From assembly GCA_028289065.1 (NCBI GenBank), contig JAQGHA010000006.1, positions 26,850-90,849 on the forward strand: a stretch of 64,000 nt of DNA. The letters run 5' to 3'. This stretch comes from Candidatus Saccharimonadota bacterium (lineage in GTDB: Bacteria; Patescibacteriota; Saccharimonadia; Saccharimonadales; Saccharimonadaceae). Numbering within the stretch: the stretch's first letter is position 1; each line of letters opens with the position of its first letter. Positions 18,776-27,846 of this stretch are shown here, in pieces. Below the pieces are notes generated by a model, which worked only from the letters and a program-made list of their open reading frames with translations, did not search any database and was not told where the DNA came from. The position numbers and the translations under genes are program-made.

Positions 18776-18799
18776 TAAAAAAACTTTTGCCTTTTTCTA

Positions 18800-18932
18800 T
18801 TGATATTTAAGGTGCAGAAGACTATTATCAATACGTCTTACTGAAACTCATTCCAAACCAATAAAGCCAGCAAGAAGTGAATCCGCTAGAGGAAATACCT
18901 CGGTGGTTTTTTATATTACAGGGAAGGAAACC
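18800..18932 (+). promoter_or_regulatory. Promoter and terminator-bearing leader (possible attenuator) upstream of the GC-rich orphan
   Basis: TTGATA (18800-18805), a 17-bp spacer and TATTAT (18823-18828) form a promoter. The leader of about 98 nt holds a hairpin (CCGC-TA-GAGG paired with CCTC-G-GTGG, 18882-18905) followed by six T, that is, an intrinsic terminator placed between promoter and SD. AAACCA (about 18856) could pair with TGGTTT (about 18903) as an alternative fold. Attenuation is inference; no known riboswitch class is recognised. Confidence 0.45.
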
Positions 18933-19325
18933 ATGTCAACCGCACTGATTGCTCTTCGACTGCCATTGCAAAAGAAAATAGCTGAAAAGCCCAAGCAACT
19001 CACGCCGGCGCAGAAGCTGATCGAGAGTTACAAACAAGCCATCTTGCGCGACTTCTCAGTTGCGCGAACCCACCAGATACACGGGAAGTATGAGCTGTTT
19101 GTTACGCCAGTTTCTCCCGTCATGCGTATGGATAAAAAGTCGTGTGTAAAAGCCGACATCACTGGATACGATTGCGAGACAGCGCGGTTGCTTAAGCAGT
19201 TATACCGCGAACTTTGCCCCGACGACGCCGAAGTCGTAGCCAATGTCGACGACAAAAAGCCTACGGTTCGCTACGACCAAAAAAAGCATATTTACTTGCT
19301 TCATGTGTACTTCACGTTCAACTAG
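18933..19325 (+). CDS. GC-rich orphan protein, 130 aa
   Basis: From ATG 18933, preceded by GGGAAGGAAACC, the frame encodes a soluble basic protein with no signal peptide or membrane segment (MSTALIALRLPLQKK at the start; VLLHVYF-like strand at the end). I do not recognise it. Codon choice (GCG, CTG, GCC, GAC-rich) is clearly more GC-rich than neighbouring genes, pointing to recent transfer. It forms a self-contained unit: own promoter, leader with a terminator-like hairpin, one gene, then two inverted repeats at 19370-19440. It resembles a phage moron in layout, as does the gene at 57314. Confidence 0.6.
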   Translation: MSTALIALRLPLQKKIAEKPKQLTPAQKLIESYKQAILRDFSVARTHQIHGKYELFVTPVSPVMRMDKKSCVKADITGYDCETARLLKQLYRELCPDDAEVVANVDDKKPTVRYDQKKHIYLLHVYFTFN

Positions 19326-19369
19326 AACGCGACGGTCGCTGCACGTATATTTGCCAAGCTGGAGCATCC

Positions 19370-19436
19370 CGCGGTCAGACAAGGTGCCTTCCCTGTCTGA
19401 TCCTAAGGTCATTTTATATAAAACGGTCTTAGGATT
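19370..19436. repeat. Two hairpins downstream of the GC-rich orphan
   Basis: TCAGACA/TGTCTGA (about 19375-19400) and ATCCTAAG/CTTAGGAT (about 19400-19436) are perfect short inverted repeats separated by AT-rich sequence. They lack a proper T-run but sit between the orphan and the convergent permease gene, so they may act as a bidirectional transcription end. Confidence 0.5.
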
Positions 19437-19450
19437 AGATGTATAAACTT

Positions 19451-21370
19451 TTAAGTATCATCACGCATATCTTTAATAGGGCTTCGCCGCGCGCCCAGCA
19501 AAATCGGTATTATCGATGCGATTAAGCCAGCCGCGATAATAACTCCAGCAATGGCTAGTAGGTATGGCGAGCTCAGACTGAAGAGATGAAATTCACGAGT
19601 AGTATCGGAGGCAGCGTACGCCAGTCGCGCACCAAGCGTAGCATCATGCCAAAACATAAGTTCAACTACACCCGCTAATACTACCGCCAGTATAACTGCA
19701 AAAATAACCGCCCTTAAACATAGTAGTAATGTATACATACCGTAAATTGTTCCAATATCGCTGCGCTTAGCGCCGATGGCTCGAAATATAGCACTTTCGC
19801 GCCGTCCTTCGGCTACGGTTCGGCCTATCATGCTTCCTAATATGATAATTGCTACAGTGCCTACAATTAAGAAGACCCATACTAATACCCCTTCAAACAT
19901 TCGACGTAGTTCATCAACAACTAAAACGCCACTACCGAATGGCGAAACATACATATCACCCGTAACAGTTCCGCCTATTGTCGCACCCGTTTTTTCCATC
20001 AAGGCTCTGGCTTGTTCTTTGTCGCCAAACTCAACCAAGTAATTTTCTGGGAGATAGTAGGCTGCTGCTGTAGTTAAGTCTATTTTATTTGCAAAAATAG
20101 CATCGGGACGATACTGAACAGGAACTTCCTGTAGCATATCCGCCGGAATAGTTAAGGAGTTGTAGCCCAACCAAGAACCTAAGAAGCCTTGAATCAAGCT
20201 ACTTACCGACCCATCAGACATGGTAAGGGGGTCGTTGGAAACACCGATGCCGCGTATGATAACTTTCATTTGCATTGGCTCACCGATATACTCACCTACC
20301 TCTTTATCGTATAAAACCTGGTTAGCATCTTGCTTCTTTTCATTCGCTGTTCGGCTGTCCGCTGAGATAGTAACTGCACCACAGTCAGAGTCAGACGGGA
20401 CTGAATAGGTTAGATGCGGTTTTGTATATTCTTTGTTGCTGACATTACGGGCGATGTCAGCTTTTTGGGTGAGTGCTTGAGTTAACAGCAATTGCGAAGC
20501 CTGGTTGCGATAACAATAAGACACAGTTGCCTCGTGTATACGTAAACGCACCTCTTTGAGACGTTGTAGCTTTTCATCAGTAGCAGCACTACTAGAAAGC
20601 GGTTTATTGCCTAAAATCTTTTCTGCAGTTGAATAAGGAATAATTGCAGGTATCTCGCCTTTTGACGAGTCAAAGGTCTTCACACTAATGAATGGCTTCG
20701 TAAGAGATGCTTCTAGGATATTTAAAGTCGGCGGATCATTATTTGTACCGAAACTTTGTTGACGGCTGCCGCCATTCTGATTCAAAATCTCTTTTCCATC
20801 CTTCATATACGTCAGCATGCCATCACTCGGTTGTAGATTTTGATTAAGACCGAGTACTTTTGCGGTTGAATAAGGTTTAATATATGCGTTGATATCAAAC
20901 GGTGTGTATACCTGTGCCCGCCGAGCTGCTCCAATTTGTTGCACTGCTACACTTCCGAAACTAGAATCATTAATTGTCTTCTGTTTTGTGGATGGGTCGA
21001 TCCCTATTGGCGACGGGTCCTGAGTGGGTGCATCGTACATTACTGAATATTTTTTAGCCGCCGCCTGCTTCTTTTGCACTAATGCATTGTGGGCTTTCTC
21101 GACTTCGGCTATAAATTCGGGATCATCTCGGTGATCGTATTCATTAAATCCATTATCTTGAGGCATATGGGATACCGAGAGAACGGTACGATTATTCAAA
21201 CCTTCGTCGCTAAAGCGGTCAACACTGTCAAACACACCCTGAGCTACAATAATAACCGCCGCGATTAAACCAAACAGCAGCCCGGCAACAGCTATCGCAA
21301 TTCCCGTCCGAACACGGTGAGTGCGTAACTTTGTATAGGCTAAGACAGCCGCATCACCAAGACGGATCAT
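19451..21370 (-). CDS. MacB/FtsX-type ABC transporter permease
   Basis: 639 residues. One N-terminal membrane helix (about 25-48) is followed by a very large extracytoplasmic domain (about 50-480) of the MacB periplasmic-domain type and three C-terminal helices of the FtsX fold (VWVFLIVGTVAIIILGSMIG; LCLRAVIFAVILAVVLAG; LLAIAGVIIAAGLIASIIP). IFRAIGAKRSDIGTIYG is the conserved FtsX coupling segment. It overlaps the ATPase gene by 4 nt (ATGA). Such mechanotransmission exporters move lipoproteins, peptides or macrolides, or act as signalling modules; the cargo is unknown. Confidence 0.88.
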   Translation of the reverse strand: MIRLGDAAVLAYTKLRTHRVRTGIAIAVAGLLFGLIAAVIIVAQGVFDSVDRFSDEGLNNRTVLSVSHMPQDNGFNEYDHRDDPEFIAEVEKAHNALVQKKQAAAKKYSVMYDAPTQDPSPIGIDPSTKQKTINDSSFGSVAVQQIGAARRAQVYTPFDINAYIKPYSTAKVLGLNQNLQPSDGMLTYMKDGKEILNQNGGSRQQSFGTNNDPPTLNILEASLTKPFISVKTFDSSKGEIPAIIPYSTAEKILGNKPLSSSAATDEKLQRLKEVRLRIHEATVSYCYRNQASQLLLTQALTQKADIARNVSNKEYTKPHLTYSVPSDSDCGAVTISADSRTANEKKQDANQVLYDKEVGEYIGEPMQMKVIIRGIGVSNDPLTMSDGSVSSLIQGFLGSWLGYNSLTIPADMLQEVPVQYRPDAIFANKIDLTTAAAYYLPENYLVEFGDKEQARALMEKTGATIGGTVTGDMYVSPFGSGVLVVDELRRMFEGVLVWVFLIVGTVAIIILGSMIGRTVAEGRRESAIFRAIGAKRSDIGTIYGMYTLLLCLRAVIFAVILAVVLAGVVELMFWHDATLGARLAYAASDTTREFHLFSLSSPYLLAIAGVIIAAGLIASIIPILLGARRSPIKDMRDDT

Positions 21371-22194
21371 GCATCCACCTTTCCATCACGAATACGAATT
21401 TCTCTATCCGCCCGCCTTGCGATAACAGGATCATGCGTCACAATAACAATTGTTGTACCGAGTTCGCGGCGAATGGTTTCAAATAATTCTATAATCGCAG
21501 CACCGTTAGCCGTATCCAGGTTACCCGTTGGTTCATCGGCTAAAATAATCTTAGGCAGATTAAGCAATGCTCGAGCAATGGCCGCTCGTTGCATTTGACC
21601 ACCAGATAGTTCTTTTGGATAATGCTTCAACCTATCGCTCAGACCGACTTTCTCAGCTAGCTCTGCAACCTTGGTTCGGCGTGATTTACTTTCGGTGCGC
21701 GCAAACATGCCTGGAACCTCTAAGTTCCGGCTTAAGCGCAAAAAGGGTTGTAGGTAAAAAAATTGAAAAACAAAGCCAACCGTTTGTTGTCGAAAAACCG
21801 AAAGCTTACTATCGGATAGCTTTGCTAGATTTACATCCCCATACATCACTTCACCAGATGTTGGCTTATCGAGTCCGCCCATCAATTGTAGTAGGGTACT
21901 CTTACCTGAGCCGCTTGCACCAGTGATGGCTACAAACTCCCCTTCGTGGATATCAAGCGATACACCATCAAGAACCATTAAATGTTGTCGGCCTCGTTTG
22001 TAGGTTTTTATAAGGTCTCGAACTGATAATAGAACTGGACCAACTGCGATAGTTTTTAAGCTAATATCTTGGTTGGGCCGTCGGGCATAATCTTTAATCG
22101 CTTGAGCAGCGGCGGCGGGGTCATTGTCGAATATCTCAATAAGCCGGTCAATCGCCTCAGTTTTTACTGCGTCCAAGCCACCACTTTTAGTCAT
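21367..22194 (-). CDS. ABC transporter ATP-binding protein (LolD/MacB type)
   Basis: 275 residues. Walker A GASGSGKST, signature LSGGQMQRAAIARAL, Walker B ILADEPTGNLD and the H-loop VTHD are all intact. An N-terminal extension of about 50 residues, acidic and helical, precedes the ATPase core and is not typical of LolD. It energises the permease encoded next. The promoter is an extended -10 (TGc-TATAAT) eleven bases before the ATG, leaving a leader of only a few bases. Confidence 0.93.
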   Translation of the reverse strand: MTKSGGLDAVKTEAIDRLIEIFDNDPAAAAQAIKDYARRPNQDISLKTIAVGPVLLSVRDLIKTYKRGRQHLMVLDGVSLDIHEGEFVAITGASGSGKSTLLQLMGGLDKPTSGEVMYGDVNLAKLSDSKLSVFRQQTVGFVFQFFYLQPFLRLSRNLEVPGMFARTESKSRRTKVAELAEKVGLSDRLKHYPKELSGGQMQRAAIARALLNLPKIILADEPTGNLDTANGAAIIELFETIRRELGTTIVIVTHDPVIARRADREIRIRDGKVDA

Positions 22195-22239
22195 ATCTAA
22201 TCTGAATTATAGCATGAGCGCTATAGACTCACGAATGAA

Positions 22240-22725
22240 CTACTGGCGGGTAACTTTTACCATAGCGTGTCGTATAACCCGACCATTTAGCATATACCCG
22301 GCTTGTAATTCTTCGGCAATAACTTCTTTTTCGCCTTCGGCGTCTTCATCAAATTGAATCGCTTCATGGAATTCAGGGTTAAATTCAGCACCTGATTTTG
22401 CATCAATTCGAGCAACGTTCAAGCCTTCAAGTGATTTTTCTAAATGTTTAACCAACCCGGTCACACCTTGAACCCATGTATTGTCTTTTAGGTCTTCTGG
22501 AGTATAGGCAATTGCGCGTTCGATATTATCAATAACAGGCAGAAGTTTTAAGACAGCAGAAGAAGCGCCGGCATCACGGGCAGCCTGTTTCTCGGCATCG
22601 ACTCGTTTACGGTAGTTTTCAAAGTCGGCGCGAGTTCGCTGTAAATCTAAGGTAAGTTCAATAATTTCTTCGTCACGTTCGTCGGAAGTTGGAGTTGGGT
22701 CATTTTTTGAAGTTGATTTTGGCAT
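22240..22725 (-). CDS. grpE: Nucleotide exchange factor GrpE
   Basis: 161 residues. An acidic, disordered N-terminus is followed by a long coiled coil (LQRTRADFENYRKRVDAEK) and the beta-wing domain (NPEFHEAIQFDED; GYMLNGRVIRHAMVKVTR). It dimerises and releases ADP from DnaK. It starts in a TAATG overlap with the small membrane protein gene and belongs to the hrcA operon, so it is under CIRCE control. Confidence 0.96.
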   Translation of the reverse strand: MPKSTSKNDPTPTSDERDEEIIELTLDLQRTRADFENYRKRVDAEKQAARDAGASSAVLKLLPVIDNIERAIAYTPEDLKDNTWVQGVTGLVKHLEKSLEGLNVARIDAKSGAEFNPEFHEAIQFDEDAEGEKEVIAEELQAGYMLNGRVIRHAMVKVTRQ

Positions 22726-22928
22726 TATACTTTTCCTTTCTTTAATGATTTATTGCGTTGTTTTGCTAGCCGTTTCTTTTTATCTTCTGGCCATTCGTAC
22801 CTTGGGCTTTTATAGAGTGAGACGTTGGCACCATAGAGAAATACCCAGAGGAAACTAGCAATTAAAATTACTGGAAGTGCAATCCACATCGGCCAGTTAG
22901 CAATAAAATGCCCGATAAGTTCAGCCAT
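22725..22928 (-). CDS. Small single-pass membrane protein inside the hrcA-grpE operon
   Basis: 67 residues. One membrane helix (about 12-34, WIALPVILIASFLWVFLYG) is followed by a strongly basic C-terminal tail (KKKRLAKQRNKSLKKGK). I recognise no family. It lies one base after hrcA and overlaps grpE by one base, so translation is coupled to both. Its place in the heat-shock operon suggests a membrane-stress role, but this is inference. Confidence 0.75.
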   Translation of the reverse strand: MAELIGHFIANWPMWIALPVILIASFLWVFLYGANVSLYKSPRYEWPEDKKKRLAKQRNKSLKKGKV

Positions 22929-22929
22929 T

Positions 22930-23637
22930 TTACAGAATTTCCTCTAACATTGCTCCAGTGTGTCGCACCAAACGCATTACTTTATCGTAGCTCTGGCGAG
23001 TTGGGCCTAATACCCCAATGTAACTATTGTCGCTATACGGTGAACGGAAGCGGCTAATAATTAGGGTAGCGCCACTTGCCTTGCCGATTGGGTTTTCAGA
23101 ACCAATATATACATTGAGCGGTTCGTTTGGTGCGGCTTCGCGAAGCCAAGGTTCTAGGTTGTCTAACAGTCGAGCTACAGCTTGAGCGTGTTCACCGTGT
23201 AAAAACTCTGGCTGTGAAAACAGGTTACCAATACCGCTTAGGTAAAGTTCGTCACCGATTGTTGCTAACCCAAGGTTTTGGGTTAAATCAACTAAACTGT
23301 CGACGGCACTTCGAATCGCTCGGTCTGCCCTATCGCCATGGGTACCAACACGCGCATCAATCGCTCTCGCACTGCGATCGGGAAGCTGTGGCTGCTCGGC
23401 ATGGGCTTCGTTTAAACTATTTACATAAAACCGGTAGCCAGCATCAGTTGGAATTCGCCCGGCACTAGTGTGGGGCTGAACAATAAAACCCATCTCTTCT
23501 AACTTAGCCATTTCACTACGAATGGTCGCGCTCGAAACACCAAACAGCTTGGCAAGCATAACACTACCAACTGGCGCGGCAATTTCAGCATGCTGTTCAA
23601 TAATGGCGGCTAGTATAAGTCGTTGACGTTCGGTCAT
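22930..23637 (-). CDS. hrcA: Heat-inducible transcription repressor HrcA
   Basis: 235 residues from ATG 23637 (MTERQRLILAAIIEQH). An upstream ATG at 23673 lies in the operator and is rejected. An N-terminal winged helix (VSSATIRSEMAKLEEMGFI; HTSAGRIPTDAGYRFYV) is followed by the GAF-like core. HrcA represses CIRCE-controlled genes. TACAAT (23649-23644) lies six bases before the start, so the mRNA is leaderless. It is shorter than the usual 340 residues because the middle insertion domain is small. Confidence 0.95.
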   Translation of the reverse strand: MTERQRLILAAIIEQHAEIAAPVGSVMLAKLFGVSSATIRSEMAKLEEMGFIVQPHTSAGRIPTDAGYRFYVNSLNEAHAEQPQLPDRSARAIDARVGTHGDRADRAIRSAVDSLVDLTQNLGLATIGDELYLSGIGNLFSQPEFLHGEHAQAVARLLDNLEPWLREAAPNEPLNVYIGSENPIGKASGATLIISRFRSPYSDNSYIGVLGPTRQSYDKVMRLVRHTGAMLEEIL

Positions 23638-23643
23638 GCTTAC

Positions 23644-23683
23644 ATTGTAGCGAATATTAGCACTCGCTGTCAATGAGTGCCAA
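23644..23683 (-). promoter_or_regulatory. hrcA promoter with CIRCE operator
   Basis: CIRCE TTAGCACTC-N9-GAGTGCCAA covers 23657-23683. On the minus strand TTGACA (23673-23668) lies inside the CIRCE spacer and TACAAT (23649-23644) follows 18 bp later, the same geometry as at dnaK. It shows autoregulation of HrcA. Confidence 0.93.
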
Positions 23684-23685
23684 AA

Positions 23686-24396
23686 CTATTGATGGCTATC
23701 AAGAAAGGCTTGGGTAGCAGCTTTCAGTTCAACAGCTAAGGCTAAAGCTTTTTGACGGTAGGATTCTTCGCGGTACTCACCAGATTCAATAATCTTGGCT
23801 GTATCAATTACTTCGGTATTTATAACTGGATAGAAGTTCTGATTTTCGATCGGCTTTTGATATTCAACTAGAGCTGTTTTGAAACGGCGTATCTTTTGCT
23901 GCAAGTCCATGTCGCCACGACCATCAATTCGCTGCTCCCAAATTTCAAAGCTTGGTGGTAATAATAATACACACTCAAAACCCGGCGCCTCTTCCATGAA
24001 CGCTTCCATACCTTGAACATCAATTTCAAGAATTGGCGTCCGGCCGTTATTTATTACTCTTTCATACGAGGCAATGCTCGTTCCGTAGAGAGTATCTCCG
24101 TGTACTAATTTCGCTTCCATATAAGCATTTTCGCCTAATTTCTGTAGAGCGGTTTGGTCATCGATAAACCAATAATGAACGCCGTTAACTTCATAGCCAT
24201 TTCCAAATACACGAGGTTTGCGCGTAGTATCAGAAACAACCGGTACATAAGTACCTGTTTGAGTCAGGTGTTGGGCCATTGTCCCCTTGCCTGCACCAGT
24301 TGGACCGGTGATATTTAATGACGGATGTTGGAGCAATAATGCTCGCGCCGTTTCGGGCATCTTGTAACTATTAATAGCTTCTTCGAGTGGATTCAT
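23686..24396 (-). CDS. gmk: Guanylate kinase
   Basis: 236 residues. P-loop TGPTGAGKGTM at 30-40, GMP-binding SDTTRKPR, LEIDVQGM and an arginine-bearing lid (QRIDGRGDMDLQQKIRRF). It phosphorylates GMP to GDP. The N-terminal extension of about 28 residues and a C-terminal helical tail make it longer than the usual 205. TACAAT lies eight bases before the ATG. It ends three bases before the hrcA CIRCE, so hrcA is separately promoted. Confidence 0.85.
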   Translation of the reverse strand: MNPLEEAINSYKMPETARALLLQHPSLNITGPTGAGKGTMAQHLTQTGTYVPVVSDTTRKPRVFGNGYEVNGVHYWFIDDQTALQKLGENAYMEAKLVHGDTLYGTSIASYERVINNGRTPILEIDVQGMEAFMEEAPGFECVLLLPPSFEIWEQRIDGRGDMDLQQKIRRFKTALVEYQKPIENQNFYPVINTEVIDTAKIIESGEYREESYRQKALALAVELKAATQAFLDSHQ

Positions 24397-24416
24397 ATCT
24401 AAGCATTGTACCAGAA

Positions 24417-26195
24417 CTAATCGCGCTTCAACATAACCATGAAGGCTTCAGACGGAATATCAACTTTACCAAAACGTTTCATGCGTTTTTTACCTTTAGC
24501 TTGCTTAGCTAAAACTTTCTTTTTACGAGATACATCACCACCGTATAAGCCAGTCGTTACATCCTTACGATAGGCGCTTAAATCTTCACGAGCAATAAAC
24601 TTTCCACCAATACCCGCTTGTAGGGCAACTTGGAAGTTTTGGCGAGGAATAACTTCTTTTAACTTTTTGGTAATTTCACGGCCTAAGCTTTGGGCTTCAG
24701 TACGATGAGCCATAATACTTAACGCATCAACCATATTTCCAGCCACATAAAAATCGATGCGGACTAAATCATCCGAGCGATATTCATCAAGTTCATAGTT
24801 GAACGAACCATAGCCACTGGTAACGGATTTTAATTGGTCATAAAAGTCAGTCAATAAATTAGCTAAAGGTGCTTCAAAACTAATTAAAGCCCGTTCATCA
24901 ATATAACTTAAGTTAGATTGCATGCCGCGTTTTGAAATAATTAATTGCAACACTGCACCAATATACTTTTGCGGTACAATAATTTCACCTTTAATCCAAG
25001 GCTCACTAATACTTTTTATTCGGCTGACATCCGGCAGGTTGCTAGCGCTTTTAATATCAAGCTCATCACCTGAACTAAGCAAAATCTGGTAGTCAGTTGA
25101 GGGGTTGGTAATAACTAAATCAAGGTCGTATTCACGTTCTAGCCGTTCACGAATAATATCAAGGTGTAACAACCCCAGGAAACCAATTCGAACACCGAAG
25201 CCAAGCACCGGTGAGTTTTCAGGCTCAAACTGCAATGCCGAATCACTTAAACTAAGTCGTTCAACTGCGTCCTTTAAATCTTGGTAATCATCATTACTAA
25301 CTGGGAAGAAGCCAGCGTACACGAATGGCTTCACTAACTTATAGCCCGGCAAGGCTTCGGTGGCGGCATGGCGACGCACAGTTACCGTATCACCAACGCG
25401 GGCATCGCGGGTGGTTCGAAGGTTGGTAACAATGTAGCCAATTTCACCGGAAGCTAGTTCATCTTTCGGGCTCATGCCTGGGCTCAGCGAGCCGACTTCA
25501 AGGGCAATGCCAGCTGCACTGGTTGCTAACATATCAATGGCATCGCTTTTTTTAATATTGCCGTCAATGACGCGAACGTACAAAATAACTCCGCGATAAT
25601 CATCGTAGTAGCTATCGAAAATAAGGGCTCGAGTTGGGTTAGTTGGTTCACCGGTTGGAGCAGCGATTTTTTCAACCACAGCATCTAATACATCAGTTAC
25701 ACCTTCACCAGTTTTCGCGCTAATTTTAATAATGTCTTCTTCCTTACAACCAAGTAGGTTCATAACTTCCGCACTTACACGTGGAACGTCAGCTGCTGGT
25801 AGGTCAATTTTATTCAAAACTGGAATAATAGTTAGATCTGAAGCCATTGCTAAATACACGTTTGCTAAAGTCTGTGCTTGGATACCTTGTGAAGCGTCAA
25901 CAACCAACACAGCCCCTTCACAGGCCTGTAGGCTGCGTGAAACTTCATAGCTAAAGTCAACATGGCCGGGAGTATCAATCAAGTTCAGTTCATGGTCTTT
26001 GTAGCTCATGCGTACCGGCGCTAACTTAATAGTAATCCCCTTTTCACGCTCTAAATCCATGCTATCAAGCAACTGCGATTTCATGTCACGCTTTAATACC
26101 GTACCGGTTACCTCAAGCATACGGTCGGCCAACGTCGACTTCCCATGGTCGATGTGGGCAATGATACAAAAATTACGAATGTTTGGTTGGTTCAT
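24417..26195 (-). CDS. lepA: Elongation factor 4 (LepA) GTPase
   Basis: 592 residues. G1 AHIDHGKST, G2 EREKGITIK, G3 DTPGHVDF and G4 NKIDLP, then domains II and III, and the LepA-specific C-terminal domain ending SEAFMVMLKRD with GKKRMKRFGKVDIP. It acts on stalled ribosomes by promoting back-translocation. It overlaps murJ by 23 nt. Confidence 0.97.
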   Translation of the reverse strand: MNQPNIRNFCIIAHIDHGKSTLADRMLEVTGTVLKRDMKSQLLDSMDLEREKGITIKLAPVRMSYKDHELNLIDTPGHVDFSYEVSRSLQACEGAVLVVDASQGIQAQTLANVYLAMASDLTIIPVLNKIDLPAADVPRVSAEVMNLLGCKEEDIIKISAKTGEGVTDVLDAVVEKIAAPTGEPTNPTRALIFDSYYDDYRGVILYVRVIDGNIKKSDAIDMLATSAAGIALEVGSLSPGMSPKDELASGEIGYIVTNLRTTRDARVGDTVTVRRHAATEALPGYKLVKPFVYAGFFPVSNDDYQDLKDAVERLSLSDSALQFEPENSPVLGFGVRIGFLGLLHLDIIRERLEREYDLDLVITNPSTDYQILLSSGDELDIKSASNLPDVSRIKSISEPWIKGEIIVPQKYIGAVLQLIISKRGMQSNLSYIDERALISFEAPLANLLTDFYDQLKSVTSGYGSFNYELDEYRSDDLVRIDFYVAGNMVDALSIMAHRTEAQSLGREITKKLKEVIPRQNFQVALQAGIGGKFIAREDLSAYRKDVTTGLYGGDVSRKKKVLAKQAKGKKRMKRFGKVDIPSEAFMVMLKRD

Positions 26196-27822
26196 CTTTT
26201 ACTTTCGGTGCTTTATAGAAAAATTTCTGAATACGGTCAATGACAGGTTTTGCCTCTGGTAACTTAAATAACCAGCAGAACAGTAAGTATGACAGACCTG
26301 ACACTACGGTGACAAGGGCAAACTTCGGGAAGGTCGCCCAGAAGCTTTGGTCATCCGCACCTAGTGGGAATACATTCACTGTTACATACGTAATGATTGC
26401 CGTAAAGCCAGCGGCGCTCGCCATCCGAACTACCGCACCAACAAATGGCTTATCAAACAAACCCTCAATCCGTCGAGACATTACATAAAACAACAACGAT
26501 ACCTCAACTGCTGAAACAATGACGGCTGCCCAGGCCAACCCGTATACTCCCATGCCAAGCCCAAGCGTAAACCAGACTGCCAAGGTAATATTTAAACCAA
26601 TCGTAAATAACGAAATATAGAGCGGCGTCTTTGTGTCCTGATGAGCATAAAAACTTCGAGCTGAAATAAAGTATACCGAACGGAATAAAATCGATATAGC
26701 TAAAATAGCAAAAATACTCGCCATATAAGGGTCACCACCGTTGACGATAAAGTTAACAATATACCCACGAGCTAGGATAGCCACTACAGTGACGGGCAAA
26801 GCAAGCCAAATAATAACCCGTAGAACGGTTTGTAGTTCGCTTTTAAATAAATCTGGGCGGCCTTCAGCTAAACGCTCGGTCATCTTTGGGAAAGCAGCCG
26901 TGCTAATAGTGACGCCAATTAAGTTAATTGGCATGTACGCCAATGTCGTTACCTGTTGATAGGCGTTAACACTACCGGCAACCATGCGAGATGCCAAGTT
27001 AGTTTCCACGATACTATTTACATAATCAATACCTTGGTCAAGCGATCGCGGCGGCAATAAACGGAGCACCTGTCGAAAGCCTTTATTTTTCCAGTAAATT
27101 TTAAACCGGTAATCATATCCCATGCCATACAGGCCAAGTGCACTAATAATAAGTTGCAGGATTGCCCCGAGTACTACACCCAGTGCAACACCCATAATTC
27201 CGCCTTCAAACAGTTGCCAACCAAATAAATTAATTCCGTTGGTGAAGAAGAGCAGTCCGATAATTATACCGATGTTATAAACAACTGGCGCCATCGCAAA
27301 GAAAGCAAACCGGCCGACTGCTTGTTGCATACTAGTTATAACTGTAGCAATGGCAAATAAGAATGGGCTTACGGCAATAACCCGCATCATACTAACGGCC
27401 AATGAGCGGCTTGATTCATCCAAACCTGGACCAACAACATACTGCACCAATGGTTGAGCGAATATAATTATCAAAATACTGGCAACGAGTGTCGTAATAG
27501 CCATTAAGTTCATCACACTGGTTGAAAGCTCCCAGGCAGATTTCTTATTACCAGCACCAAGACGTTGGTTGAATACTGGTATAAAGCTCACACTCAAGGC
27601 ACCTGACACCAGAATAATGAACATGAAATCTGGTACAGAAAAGGCTACACGATAGGCGTCGGCACCAGTTGGATACGTCAGGTAATATGTACTGTTAAAG
27701 ATACGGTCACGAAACAGCCCAAGCAAGCTTGCAACCAATGATGAGGCTGCAAGCAAAGATGCCGCTAGTTTAAGCGGCAACTTCCTGTTAGCTCGGGATA
27801 TCGTAGTACGAAAATTAATCAT
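26173..27822 (-). CDS. murJ: Lipid II flippase MurJ (MviN)
   Basis: 549 residues with about 14 membrane helices of the MOP exporter superfamily. Conserved features include the N-terminal SLVASLLGLFRDRI, the loop LPPRSLDQGIDYVNSIVETN with the substrate-contacting arginine region, and ARSFYAHQDTKTPLYISL. It flips lipid II across the membrane and so complements MurT-GatD in cell wall synthesis. It overlaps lepA at its 3' end. Confidence 0.93.
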   Translation of the reverse strand: MINFRTTISRANRKLPLKLAASLLAASSLVASLLGLFRDRIFNSTYYLTYPTGADAYRVAFSVPDFMFIILVSGALSVSFIPVFNQRLGAGNKKSAWELSTSVMNLMAITTLVASILIIIFAQPLVQYVVGPGLDESSRSLAVSMMRVIAVSPFLFAIATVITSMQQAVGRFAFFAMAPVVYNIGIIIGLLFFTNGINLFGWQLFEGGIMGVALGVVLGAILQLIISALGLYGMGYDYRFKIYWKNKGFRQVLRLLPPRSLDQGIDYVNSIVETNLASRMVAGSVNAYQQVTTLAYMPINLIGVTISTAAFPKMTERLAEGRPDLFKSELQTVLRVIIWLALPVTVVAILARGYIVNFIVNGGDPYMASIFAILAISILFRSVYFISARSFYAHQDTKTPLYISLFTIGLNITLAVWFTLGLGMGVYGLAWAAVIVSAVEVSLLFYVMSRRIEGLFDKPFVGAVVRMASAAGFTAIITYVTVNVFPLGADDQSFWATFPKFALVTVVSGLSYLLFCWLFKLPEAKPVIDRIQKFFYKAPKVKDEPTKHS

Positions 27823-27846
27823 TCAGCCTTACAAAGCCGCACGTAC

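Noticed and set aside
18835-18932. T-box or other named riboswitch
   Set aside because: No T-box core, no specifier loop and no known aptamer core could be recognised; only a terminator-like hairpin is claimed.
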